Shown: positions 34,902 to 41,659 of the stretch, piece by piece
Numbering within the stretch: position 1 is the stretch's first letter
How the letters are laid out: each line of letters opens with the position of its first letter
Assembly: GCF_001514265.1 (NCBI RefSeq)
Contig: NZ_KQ948997.1
Span: 124,001-188,000 of the forward strand
Length of the DNA: 64,000 bases
Source: Streptomyces resistomycificus
GTDB lineage: Bacteria; Actinomycetota; Actinomycetes; Streptomycetales; Streptomycetaceae
Reading direction: 5' to 3'
Position numbers and translations under genes: made by a program
Notes under the pieces: model-generated
What the model was told of the DNA's origin: nothing
The model's input: only the letters and a program-made list of their open reading frames with translations
Database searches by the model: none

Positions 34902-34915
34902 ACCAAACGTTTGTT
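34902..34915. promoter_or_regulatory. KstR2-like operator 2
   Basis: ACCAAACGTTTGTT contains the perfect palindrome CAAACGTTTG and matches the KstR2 consensus at 10 of 12 positions. On the minus strand it shares AACAA-nnn-TTTGGT with operator 1. It sits between divergent echA20 and the SDR gene at 34964, so both arms of the locus can be controlled together. Confidence 0.7.
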
Positions 34916-34963
34916 AGGTTCGAGGTCGAAGCTAGCAGCGAATGGATCCGGGTGGGAGGGCCT

Positions 34964-35716
34964 GTGGACAACGGCGTCGGTCTGCGGGGGAAGGCCGTGG
35001 TCGTCACGGGCGGGACGCGCGGGGTCGGAGCGGGGATCGCGGCGGCGTTCGTCCGCGCCGGCGCCGAGGTCGTCGTCTGCGCGCGGCGCCCACCCGAAAA
35101 GCCCGTCGAGGGAGCCGTGTTCGCGCCGCTCGACCTGCGGGACCCGCAGGCCGTGCGCGGGTTCTTCGAAGCTCTGGCCCGGGTCGACGTCCTGGTCAAC
35201 AACGCAGGCGGCACGCCCTACCGGCTGCTGGCTCAGTCGGAGGCCGAGCGGCACGCGCGCGTCCTCGAACTCAACCTCACCGCCCCGCTGACCGCCACCC
35301 TCGCCGCGTACGACCGGCTGCGCCGGGCCAGAGGCTCCGTCGTGATGATCGGCAGCGTCAGCGGTACCCGGCCCTCGCCCGGCGCGGCGGCGTACGGCGC
35401 GGCCAAGGCCGGCCTGGAGAACCTGGCCCGTTCGATGGCTGTCGAGTGGGCCCCCGACATCCGGGTCAACACCCTCGTCCTCGGCATGGTCCGCACCGAG
35501 CTGTCCGCCCTGCACTACGGCGGCGAGGACGGCGTCGAGGCCGTCTCCCGCACCGTCCCGGCGGGCCGCCTGGCGGACCCGGTGGAGGTGGGCGAGGCCG
35601 CGGTCTTCCTCGCCTCGGACGCCGCGGCCTACATCAGCGGGGCCTCGCTGCTCGTCCACGGCGGCGGGGAGCGGCCCGCCTATCTCGACGCCGCGACCGT
35701 CAACAAGGAGGAGTGA
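34964..35716 (+). CDS. SDR-family protein of the HIP cluster (Rv3549c-like)
   Basis: 250 residues. The glycine loop is TGGTRGVGAGI and NNAGG is near 79-83. Ser131/Ser133, Tyr144 and Lys148 (GSVSGTRPSPGAAAYGAAKAG) form the triad. The C-terminus ASDAAAYISGASLLVHGGGE is typical. GTG 34964 has GGAGGG 3 bases upstream and gives a family-like N-terminus; GTG 34952 is the alternative. The step it performs in HIP catabolism is not known to me. Confidence 0.83.
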   Translation: MDNGVGLRGKAVVVTGGTRGVGAGIAAAFVRAGAEVVVCARRPPEKPVEGAVFAPLDLRDPQAVRGFFEALARVDVLVNNAGGTPYRLLAQSEAERHARVLELNLTAPLTATLAAYDRLRRARGSVVMIGSVSGTRPSPGAAAYGAAKAGLENLARSMAVEWAPDIRVNTLVLGMVRTELSALHYGGEDGVEAVSRTVPAGRLADPVEVGEAAVFLASDAAAYISGASLLVHGGGERPAYLDAATVNKEE

Positions 35717-35717
35717 G

Positions 35718-36635
35718 ATGAGAGGACCGTTGCTGTGCGAGGGGCGTGTCGTGGTCGTCACCGGCGCCGGCCGAGGGCTGGGCCGGGCGCACGCGCTCGC
35801 CTGTGCGGCCGAGGGCGCCCGGGTCGTCGTCAACGACCTCGGCGTCGGCCTGGACGGCACGCCGGACGACGACGGTCCGGCCGCGCGGGTGGCACGGGAG
35901 ATCCGCGCGGCGGGCGGCGACGCGGTCGCGCACGGCGGTGACATCGCGACGACCGAGGGTGCCGCGTCCCTGGTACGCACAGCCCTGGACACCTACGGCC
36001 GTCTGGACACCCTCGTCAACAACGCGGGCTTCCTGCGCGACCGCATGCTCGTCAACCTCGACGAGGACGACTGGGACGCGGTCGTACGGGTCCACCTCAA
36101 GGGCCACTTCCTGCCCCTCAAGCACGCGGCCGCGCACTGGCGGGCGGAGGCGAAGGCCGGCCGCAGGCCCGAGGCGCGGGTCGTCAACACCAGCAGCGGG
36201 GCGGGTCTGTCGGGCTCCGTCGGGCAGGGCAACTACAGCGCCGCGAAGGCCGGGATCATCGCGTTGACACTGGTCGCGGCCGCCGAGCTGGGACGCTACG
36301 GCGTCCAGGTCAACGCGATCGCGCCCGCCGCCCGCACCCGGATGACGGAGGAGACCTTCGCACGGACGATGGCGGCGCCCGCGGAGGGCTTCGACGCGAT
36401 GGCGCCGGAGAACGTGTCGCCGCTGGTGGTGTGGCTCGGCTCGGCCGCCGGCGCGGGCGTCACCGGGCGGGTCTTCGAGGCCGAGGGCGGCCGGATCACC
36501 GTCATGGAGGGCTGGCGGCCGGGCCCGAGCACCGACAAGGGCGCCCGCTGGACGCCGGCCGAGGCGGGCGTGGCCACACTGAACCTGCTGGCGCAGGCGG
36601 AGGCTCCGGCGGCGGTGTACGGGGCGGTGGGATGA
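35718..36635 (+). CDS. SDR-family protein of the HIP cluster (Rv3548c-like)
   Basis: 305 residues, longer than a classical SDR and of the hydroxyacyl-CoA-dehydrogenase-like subtype. It contains TGAGRGLGRAHALACAAEGARVVVND, NNAGFLRDRM, Ser159/Ser160, Tyr173 and Lys177 (NYSAAKAGI). The C-terminal extension continues after residue 240. It starts one base after the previous stop, with AAGGAGGAG as ribosome site. A hairpin follows at 36668. Confidence 0.83.
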   Translation: MRGPLLCEGRVVVVTGAGRGLGRAHALACAAEGARVVVNDLGVGLDGTPDDDGPAARVAREIRAAGGDAVAHGGDIATTEGAASLVRTALDTYGRLDTLVNNAGFLRDRMLVNLDEDDWDAVVRVHLKGHFLPLKHAAAHWRAEAKAGRRPEARVVNTSSGAGLSGSVGQGNYSAAKAGIIALTLVAAAELGRYGVQVNAIAPAARTRMTEETFARTMAAPAEGFDAMAPENVSPLVVWLGSAAGAGVTGRVFEAEGGRITVMEGWRPGPSTDKGARWTPAEAGVATLNLLAQAEAPAAVYGAVG

Positions 36636-36667
36636 GGGCTGGGCGCGCTGCTGCCGGCGGGATGGGC

Positions 36668-36715
36668 GGCACTCTCCTCCGCACGGCGACGGCGTCGCGC
36701 GCGGAGGAGAGTGCC
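36668..36715 (+). terminator. Terminator after the HIP-cluster SDR genes
   Basis: A 15-bp perfect stem (GGCACTCTCCTCCGC at 36668-36682 with 36701-36715) encloses an 18-base GC loop. Its right arm runs into the first unit of the 24-bp tandem repeat. Confidence 0.75.
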
Positions 36716-36829
36716 TCCGGCCGGGTGCCGCCGTGTGCCTCCGGCCGGGTTCCGCCGTGTGCCTCCGGCCGGGTTCCGCCGTGTGCCTCCGGCCGGGTTC
36801 CGCCGTGTGCCTCCGGCCGGGTTCCGCCG
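36711..36829. repeat. Five-copy 24-bp tandem repeat
   Basis: The unit GTGCCTCCGGCCGGG plus a 9-base tail recurs with exact 24-base period at 36711, 36735, 36759, 36783 and 36807. The first copy differs by a single base in the tail (GTGCC instead of GTTCC) and the others are identical. Each unit holds the palindrome CCGGCCGG. It lies between convergent genes, has no spacers and encodes nothing plausible; the 24-base period gives an open 8-residue repeat in one frame. Confidence 0.85.
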
Positions 36830-36871
36830 GCCGGATGTCGTCGGTCAGGCGTCGCGGTCAGGCGTCGTCGG

Positions 36872-37753
36872 CTAGGTGTCGCACTCCAGCACGGTCCTGC
36901 ACAGCGAACACCGGGCCCGCATCCGGCCCCGCACCGGCACCCGGATCCGCTGGTGACAGGTCGGGCAGGGGAAGGAGACGCGCAGGCTGCCGCCGCTGTC
37001 GGGGGAGAAGGTGTACGGCACGCCGGGCTGGGGGCCGGGCGCGTGGCGCCGGTCGCGGGCGTAGCGGCGCCGTCCCGCCCAGCCCGCCGCCGTCAGCGGG
37101 GGCTGCTGTTCGTCCTGGCGGGCCCGGGCCATGCCCTTGGCGTACGCCGTGTAGGCCTGCGGGCTGGTGAACCACACCGACGGGTCCTCGCCGAAGACCA
37201 GGGCGCGCTTGGCGAGGACGTAGCCGAACTCCTCCGGGGTGAGGTAGCCGAGCTTCTGCGAGGACGCCGCGTCCTCCCGGTAGGCGTCCAGGAGCAGCCA
37301 GCCGGCGCCGAGGTACGTCGTCGCGGTGTCGGTGAGGATCTCGTTCTCCCGGGTGCCGGGGAAGGAGAGGTCCAGCCGGTGCAGGTAGACGTGCATCACC
37401 TCGTGGGCGAGGGCCGCGCCGATGTCCCGGCGGTGGGTGCGGAAGCGGTCGTTCAGCTCGACGAAGTACTCGGGTCCGGCGGTCAGTTCGACGTTCGCCG
37501 CGTGGGTCATCTCGCGGAAGCTCACGACCAGCCGGGCGTCCGGAAGCCGGTAGTGCCGCACCAGCTCACGGGCCACCCGCTGCGCCCCCAGATACAGGTC
37601 GTCCGTGTCGCAGAACGCGACGTCGGCGGGGGCCACGCTGGTCGCGAAGGTCTGCACGGTGTCGTAGGACAGCCGCCTGTACAGCGCGGTGACGGCGGCC
37701 CGCACCGTCTCCAGATGTGGATAGCCGTGCTCGACCGGTCCGTCGTTCGCCAC
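36872..37753 (-). CDS. Predicted zinc metallopeptidase with C-terminal zinc ribbon
   Basis: 293 residues from GTG 37753. The active-site motif is HEVMH (His117, Glu118, His121) in ALAHEVMHVYLH, and the downstream ENEILTD (Glu136/Glu138) could give the third ligand, as in gluzincins. The C-terminal 40 residues hold CPTCHQRI and CSLC (Cys263, Cys266, Cys282, Cys285), a zinc ribbon. There is no signal peptide, so it is probably cytoplasmic. I do not recognise a named family. It lies between the repeat array and the beta-galactosidase gene, both on the minus strand. Confidence 0.72.
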   Translation of the reverse strand: MANDGPVEHGYPHLETVRAAVTALYRRLSYDTVQTFATSVAPADVAFCDTDDLYLGAQRVARELVRHYRLPDARLVVSFREMTHAANVELTAGPEYFVELNDRFRTHRRDIGAALAHEVMHVYLHRLDLSFPGTRENEILTDTATTYLGAGWLLLDAYREDAASSQKLGYLTPEEFGYVLAKRALVFGEDPSVWFTSPQAYTAYAKGMARARQDEQQPPLTAAGWAGRRRYARDRRHAPGPQPGVPYTFSPDSGGSLRVSFPCPTCHQRIRVPVRGRMRARCSLCRTVLECDT

Positions 37754-37791
37754 GCCCGCACCCCCAGGAGGCCGTGAAACCCGACTCCACT

Positions 37792-39567
37792 CTACGGTGA
37801 CGCGGATCGATCTTCGCCGGGCGCCGGCGCCGGTACGGGCCGGAGCGCGGGCGGGGACGCCGACCCCTGCTCGAACTCCAGTACCCATACCTCGTTGGTC
37901 CCGTCCCGCAGCACCGGCCCGGGCACATACAGCGACCGCTGTGGGCCCGCCGACCAGTAACGGCCCAGGTTGAACCCGTTGATCCACACGAAGCCACGGG
38001 TCCGGCCGGGCAGCTCCAGACAGGCGTCCCCGGGGCCGTGGACCGTGACCGTGCCCCGGTACAGGCCGGGGGAGCCATCGCCGGGCGGGTCCTGGAAGGC
38101 GATGCCCTCGACGTCGTCCAGCGCGTCCAGACGCAGCCCACGCGCGCGTACGCCGTGCAGGAACTGCCGCTCGTGCAGCAGGCCCCCGGTGATCCCCTTG
38201 GGCTCGCCGGTCCGCGGTCCGTAGTTGACCCTCCCCAGGGACTCCACCCACAGCTCCACGCGCGCGTGCCCCGCGACGGGCTCCCCGAGACGGTCGTCGT
38301 CCTCGGTGAGCACCCCGGCCCGCTCCCCGTCGACGTACACCACCGCCAGGTCCCGCAGCCCGCGCACGGTCAGCGGGTAGGGGCGGCGCGGCCCCGGCAC
38401 CGTCACCTCGTAACGCACCACCCCCCTGTCGACGCCCAGCTCCTCGAAGGTCGGCGGCATGGGACACGTGACCTCGGGGCCCCCGCGGGCCTCCAGCACC
38501 GCTGCCAGGGGCGCGAAGCCGTCCAGGCGGACCTCGGCCCGATCGCCCAACGGCGCGGGCGGGGGCGGCGGCTGGGGTAACGGTCCCTCGGCGTACCCGG
38601 CGAGGACCTCGCGCAGCCGCCAGAACTTCCTCGTGGGGCGGCCGTACTCGTCGACGGGCGCGTCATAGTCGTAGGACGTCACATCCGGCTCCAGCGGACC
38701 GTCGTGCATCTCACCGCCGCCCCGGTTGGCGCCCGCCCAGCCCGCGAAACTGGTCCCGCCGTGCGCCATGTACAGATTGACCGACGCCCCGCACTCCAGG
38801 ATCTCCCGCAGCGTCGCCGCGGCCTCCTCGGCGTCGCGCACGACGTGCCCGCCACCCCAGTGGTCGAACCAGCCGCACCACAACTCCATGCACATCAGCG
38901 GCCCGCCGGGCCGGTGCCGGCGCAGCGACGCGAACGCCTCGCGCGCGTGGGAGCCGAAGTTCACCGTGGCGAGCACGCCGGGAAGCGAACCGCCGGTGAG
39001 CATGTGGTCCTCCGGGCCGTCCGAGGTGCACAGCGGGACCGTGACGCCCAGCGACCTCAGCAGTTCGGCGAGGCGGGCCGGATACCGCGCGTCCGAGCCG
39101 TAGCTGCCGTACTCGTTCTCGACCTGCACCATGACCACCGGACCGCCGCGGTCGGCCTGCCGGGACACCACCTCGGGCAGCAGCCGGCGAAACCAGTCCT
39201 CCACAGGCCGCAGGAAACGCTCGTCACGCGTGCGCGTGTGCCCCGTCAGCCAGTGCGGCAGCCCGCCGTTGTCCCACTCGGCACAGATGTACGGCCCCGG
39301 CCGCACGATCGCCCACAACCCCGCCTCCCGCGCCGCGTCCAGGAACCGGCCCGGCGCCGCCACGTCCCGGAACTCGCCCGGCCTCGGCTCGTGCAGGTTC
39401 CACGGCACGTACGTCTCCACGCAGTTGAGGCCCATCGCCCGCAACATCGCCAGCCGGTGCCCCCACTGCGCCTCGTGCACCCGGAAGTAGTGCAGCGCAC
39501 CGGACAGCAGCCGCACCGGCCGCCCGTCCAGCAGGAAGTCCGTGTCCCCCACCGTGAACTCGCCCAT
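37792..39567 (-). CDS. GH35 beta-galactosidase, with a TTA codon
   Basis: 591 residues. The GH35 catalytic acid/base is Glu152 (QVENEYGSYG) and the nucleophile Glu228 (CMELWCGWFDHWG). The N-terminal barrel has LSGALHYFR, VPWNLHEP and RPGPYICAEWDNGGLP. C-terminal jelly-roll domains follow (FVWINGFNLGRYW). There is no signal peptide, so it is cytoplasmic. Codon 330 (plus-strand bases 38578-38580) is TTA, which in Streptomyces needs the bldA tRNA. It is divergent from the AraC-type gene at 39658. ATG 39567 has GAGGG upstream. Confidence 0.9.
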   Translation of the reverse strand: MGEFTVGDTDFLLDGRPVRLLSGALHYFRVHEAQWGHRLAMLRAMGLNCVETYVPWNLHEPRPGEFRDVAAPGRFLDAAREAGLWAIVRPGPYICAEWDNGGLPHWLTGHTRTRDERFLRPVEDWFRRLLPEVVSRQADRGGPVVMVQVENEYGSYGSDARYPARLAELLRSLGVTVPLCTSDGPEDHMLTGGSLPGVLATVNFGSHAREAFASLRRHRPGGPLMCMELWCGWFDHWGGGHVVRDAEEAAATLREILECGASVNLYMAHGGTSFAGWAGANRGGGEMHDGPLEPDVTSYDYDAPVDEYGRPTRKFWRLREVLAGYAEGPLPQPPPPPAPLGDRAEVRLDGFAPLAAVLEARGGPEVTCPMPPTFEELGVDRGVVRYEVTVPGPRRPYPLTVRGLRDLAVVYVDGERAGVLTEDDDRLGEPVAGHARVELWVESLGRVNYGPRTGEPKGITGGLLHERQFLHGVRARGLRLDALDDVEGIAFQDPPGDGSPGLYRGTVTVHGPGDACLELPGRTRGFVWINGFNLGRYWSAGPQRSLYVPGPVLRDGTNEVWVLEFEQGSASPPALRPVPAPAPGEDRSASP

Positions 39568-39603
39568 ACCCCGCACCCTCACCCCTGGCGTCGATCACGT
39601 CCA

Positions 39604-39630
39604 TGGACAAAGATCGGCGCTGCTTGGACA
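39604..39630 (+). promoter_or_regulatory. Candidate AraC-type operator (direct repeat)
   Basis: TGGACA occurs at 39604-39609 and 39625-39630, 21 bases apart, or two helical turns on the same strand. This is the geometry AraC-family regulators use. It sits in the 90-base gap between the beta-galactosidase and the AraC-type gene. Confidence 0.4.
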
Positions 39631-39657
39631 CAACGACGACCGCCGGGAGGGACGCGG

Positions 39658-40548
39658 ATGTACCACACCTGGATGCGGTTCTTCACGCCCGGCCCCGCCC
39701 ACCACCGGCTCGGCGTCGTCTGCCTCGGCGTCGGCCTCCAGTACGGCGCCCTGCCCACCGTCGGCCCCCGAACCCTCGACCACCACGTCGCCGTCGTCAT
39801 CAGCGCCGGCTCCGGCTGGTACCTCGCCCCCGACGGACGCCGCATGACCGTGACCGCACCCGCCCTGCTGTGGCTCACCCCCGGCGTCCCCCACCACTAC
39901 GCGCCGGACCCCGACGCCGGCTGGGACGAGGGATTCGTCGACTTCACCGGCCCCGCCACCGCCACCTACACCGAACTCGGCTACATCGAACCCGACCGCC
40001 CCGTCGTCCCCCTGTCCGACGCCACCGGCCCGCGAGCCGTCATCACCCGCATGACCCGCGCGGCCCGCCGCGACAACCCCCTCCTGGAGGTGGAGACCGG
40101 CGCCGCCGTCCACGAACTCCTCGTCGCCCTGCGCCGCGCCCGCGCCGACCTCGCCCCCGACGGCGACCAGGTCCTCAAGGCCCTCGCCCGCGACGCCTGC
40201 AGACCGCTGTCGGTCGCCGACCACGCCGCCCGGCACGGCATGACCACCGCCGAACTGCGCACCGCCGTCCGCCGCGGCGCCGGCTGCAGCCCCAAGGACT
40301 ACCTCCTCGGCATCCGCCTCGGCCACGCCAAGGAACTCCTCGCCACCACCACCCTGCCCGTCGCCGCCGTCGCCCGCCGCGTCGGCTACGACGACCCGGC
40401 CTACTTCTCCCGCCTGTTCACCCGCCGCGTCGGCACCGCACCCGTCCGCTTCCGCGCCCAGCAGAGCCGCACGGTCCCCGGCGGCTGGAGCAACCGGATC
40501 CCGGACCCCGCGGATCCACCTGTCATCGAGCGCCCGGCCGCCCCGTAA
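39658..40548 (+). CDS. AraC-family transcriptional regulator
   Basis: 296 residues. The N-terminal cupin-like ligand domain (about 10-130) includes TLDHHVAVVISAGSGWYLAPDG and WLTPGVPHHYAPD. The C-terminal double HTH (about 185-280) ends with AVARRVGYDDPAYFSRLFTRRVGTAPVRFR. It is likely the sugar-responsive activator of the divergent GH35 gene. GGGAGGG precedes ATG 39658. Its TAA stop overlaps an upstream ATG of the next gene. Confidence 0.88.
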   Translation: MYHTWMRFFTPGPAHHRLGVVCLGVGLQYGALPTVGPRTLDHHVAVVISAGSGWYLAPDGRRMTVTAPALLWLTPGVPHHYAPDPDAGWDEGFVDFTGPATATYTELGYIEPDRPVVPLSDATGPRAVITRMTRAARRDNPLLEVETGAAVHELLVALRRARADLAPDGDQVLKALARDACRPLSVADHAARHGMTTAELRTAVRRGAGCSPKDYLLGIRLGHAKELLATTTLPVAAVARRVGYDDPAYFSRLFTRRVGTAPVRFRAQQSRTVPGGWSNRIPDPADPPVIERPAAP

Positions 40549-40551
40549 TGT
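40546..40551 (+). promoter_or_regulatory. Predicted -10 box of the chorismate mutase gene (leaderless)
   Basis: TAATGT, which includes the stop of the AraC-type gene, ends 8 bases before ATG 40560. No ribosome site lies between. Confidence 0.3.
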
Positions 40552-40559
40552 GGTCGCCC

Positions 40560-40910
40560 ATGACCACCAGCAACACCCCCACCGGAGACGTCGACCCGGC
40601 TGTCCGCGCGGAACTCGCCCGGCTGCGCGACAGCATCGACAACATCGACGCCGCCGTCGTCCACATGCTCGCCGAACGCTTCAAGTGCACCCAGCAGGTC
40701 GGCCACCTCAAGGCCAGGCACCAGCTGCCGCCCGCCGACGCCGCCCGCGAGGCCCGGCAGATCGAGCGCCTGCGCACCCTCGCCGAGAACGCCAAGCTCG
40801 ACCCCGCCTTCGCCGAGAAGTTCCTCAACTTCATCATCGCCGAAGTGATCAGGCACCACGAGCGCATCGCCGAGGACGCGGTCAACGGTTCTACGCCCAT
40901 GGCGAATTGA
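40560..40910 (+). CDS. Chorismate mutase, AroQ type
   Basis: 116 residues, all-helical AroQ fold. It converts chorismate to prephenate for Phe and Tyr synthesis. Core motifs are LRDSIDNIDAAVVHMLAERF, VGHLKARHQLPPADAAREARQI and FLNFIIAEVIRHHERIAED. There is no signal peptide, so it is the cytoplasmic form. ATG 40560 is chosen over ATG 40548, which overlaps the preceding stop (TAATG); neither has a good ribosome site. Confidence 0.92.
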   Translation: MTTSNTPTGDVDPAVRAELARLRDSIDNIDAAVVHMLAERFKCTQQVGHLKARHQLPPADAAREARQIERLRTLAENAKLDPAFAEKFLNFIIAEVIRHHERIAEDAVNGSTPMAN

Positions 40911-40914
40911 CCTC

Positions 40915-40953
40915 CTCCCCGGCCCCCGGGGACGTGACACCGGGGCCGGGGAG
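40915..40953 (+). terminator. Terminator after chorismate mutase
   Basis: A 12-bp perfect stem (CTCCCCGGCCCC at 40915-40926 with 40942-40953) has a 15-base loop and begins 4 bases after the stop codon. Confidence 0.7.
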
Positions 40954-41051
40954 CGGCATGCTGCGCTGTGCACTCCTTGTCAGCTGACGAGCACACCGCG
41001 TCAGCTCCTCGGGCATAAGCTGGGTTGCCCACGAGGGAGGGACGTCGGGCC

Positions 41052-41603
41052 ATGCCGTCGGATGCCAGGATCCTCATCGTCGACGACCACGAGGACACGC
41101 TGTACGCCCTGGAGAGCGCCCTGGCCCCGCTGGGCTACCGGCTGGCCCGCGCCACCAGCGGCGACGAAGCCCTCAAACAGGTCCTGCGCGGCCGGGTCGG
41201 ACTCCTCCTGCTCGACGTGCGCATGCCCGGCGTCAGCGGCCTCGACGTGGTCCGCTACATGCGGCGCCTGGAACAGACCCAGCACATTCCCGTCATCCTG
41301 CTCACCGGTTTCGGCGCCGACCACGAACTGACCTCCACCGCCTTCGGACTGGGCGTCGCCGACCTCGTCATGAAACCCATCGACCCCTGGGCACTGCGCA
41401 CCAAGGTCCGCTACCTCTTCGACACCCACCAGCGCCACCTCGCCCTCGCCCACGAGGTCCGCGAATTACGCGCCCTGGTCAAGGGCCACGCCGACGCCGG
41501 GGAACACCCCGCCCGCCCCGCCCTGCCCCACCCGGACACCCGCGTGCCCGTCCAGCGCGGACAGGGGGCGCACACCGGGGAGCTCGAACAGGACCGGACA
41601 TAG
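41052..41603 (+). CDS. Stand-alone response regulator, with a TTA codon
   Basis: 183 residues. The receiver domain is complete: acidic pair Asp11/Asp12, phosphorylation Asp55 (LLLDVRMPG), Thr85 and Lys108 (VMKPID). The remaining 60 or so residues are a helix plus a low-complexity tail with no DNA-binding domain. No histidine kinase is adjacent. Codon 139 (41466-41468) is TTA, so translation should depend on the bldA leucyl-tRNA. ATG 41052 has GAGGGAGGGA about 9 bases upstream. Confidence 0.85.
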   Translation: MPSDARILIVDDHEDTLYALESALAPLGYRLARATSGDEALKQVLRGRVGLLLLDVRMPGVSGLDVVRYMRRLEQTQHIPVILLTGFGADHELTSTAFGLGVADLVMKPIDPWALRTKVRYLFDTHQRHLALAHEVRELRALVKGHADAGEHPARPALPHPDTRVPVQRGQGAHTGELEQDRT

Positions 41604-41659
41604 GCCGCGTACCGATCCGCCTCTGTGCCATGCCGACGGCATCAGGCAGCATGTCGTTC

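Noticed and set aside
36711..36829. CRISPR array
   Set aside because: Units are directly adjacent with no spacers and no cas genes are near; it is a simple tandem repeat.
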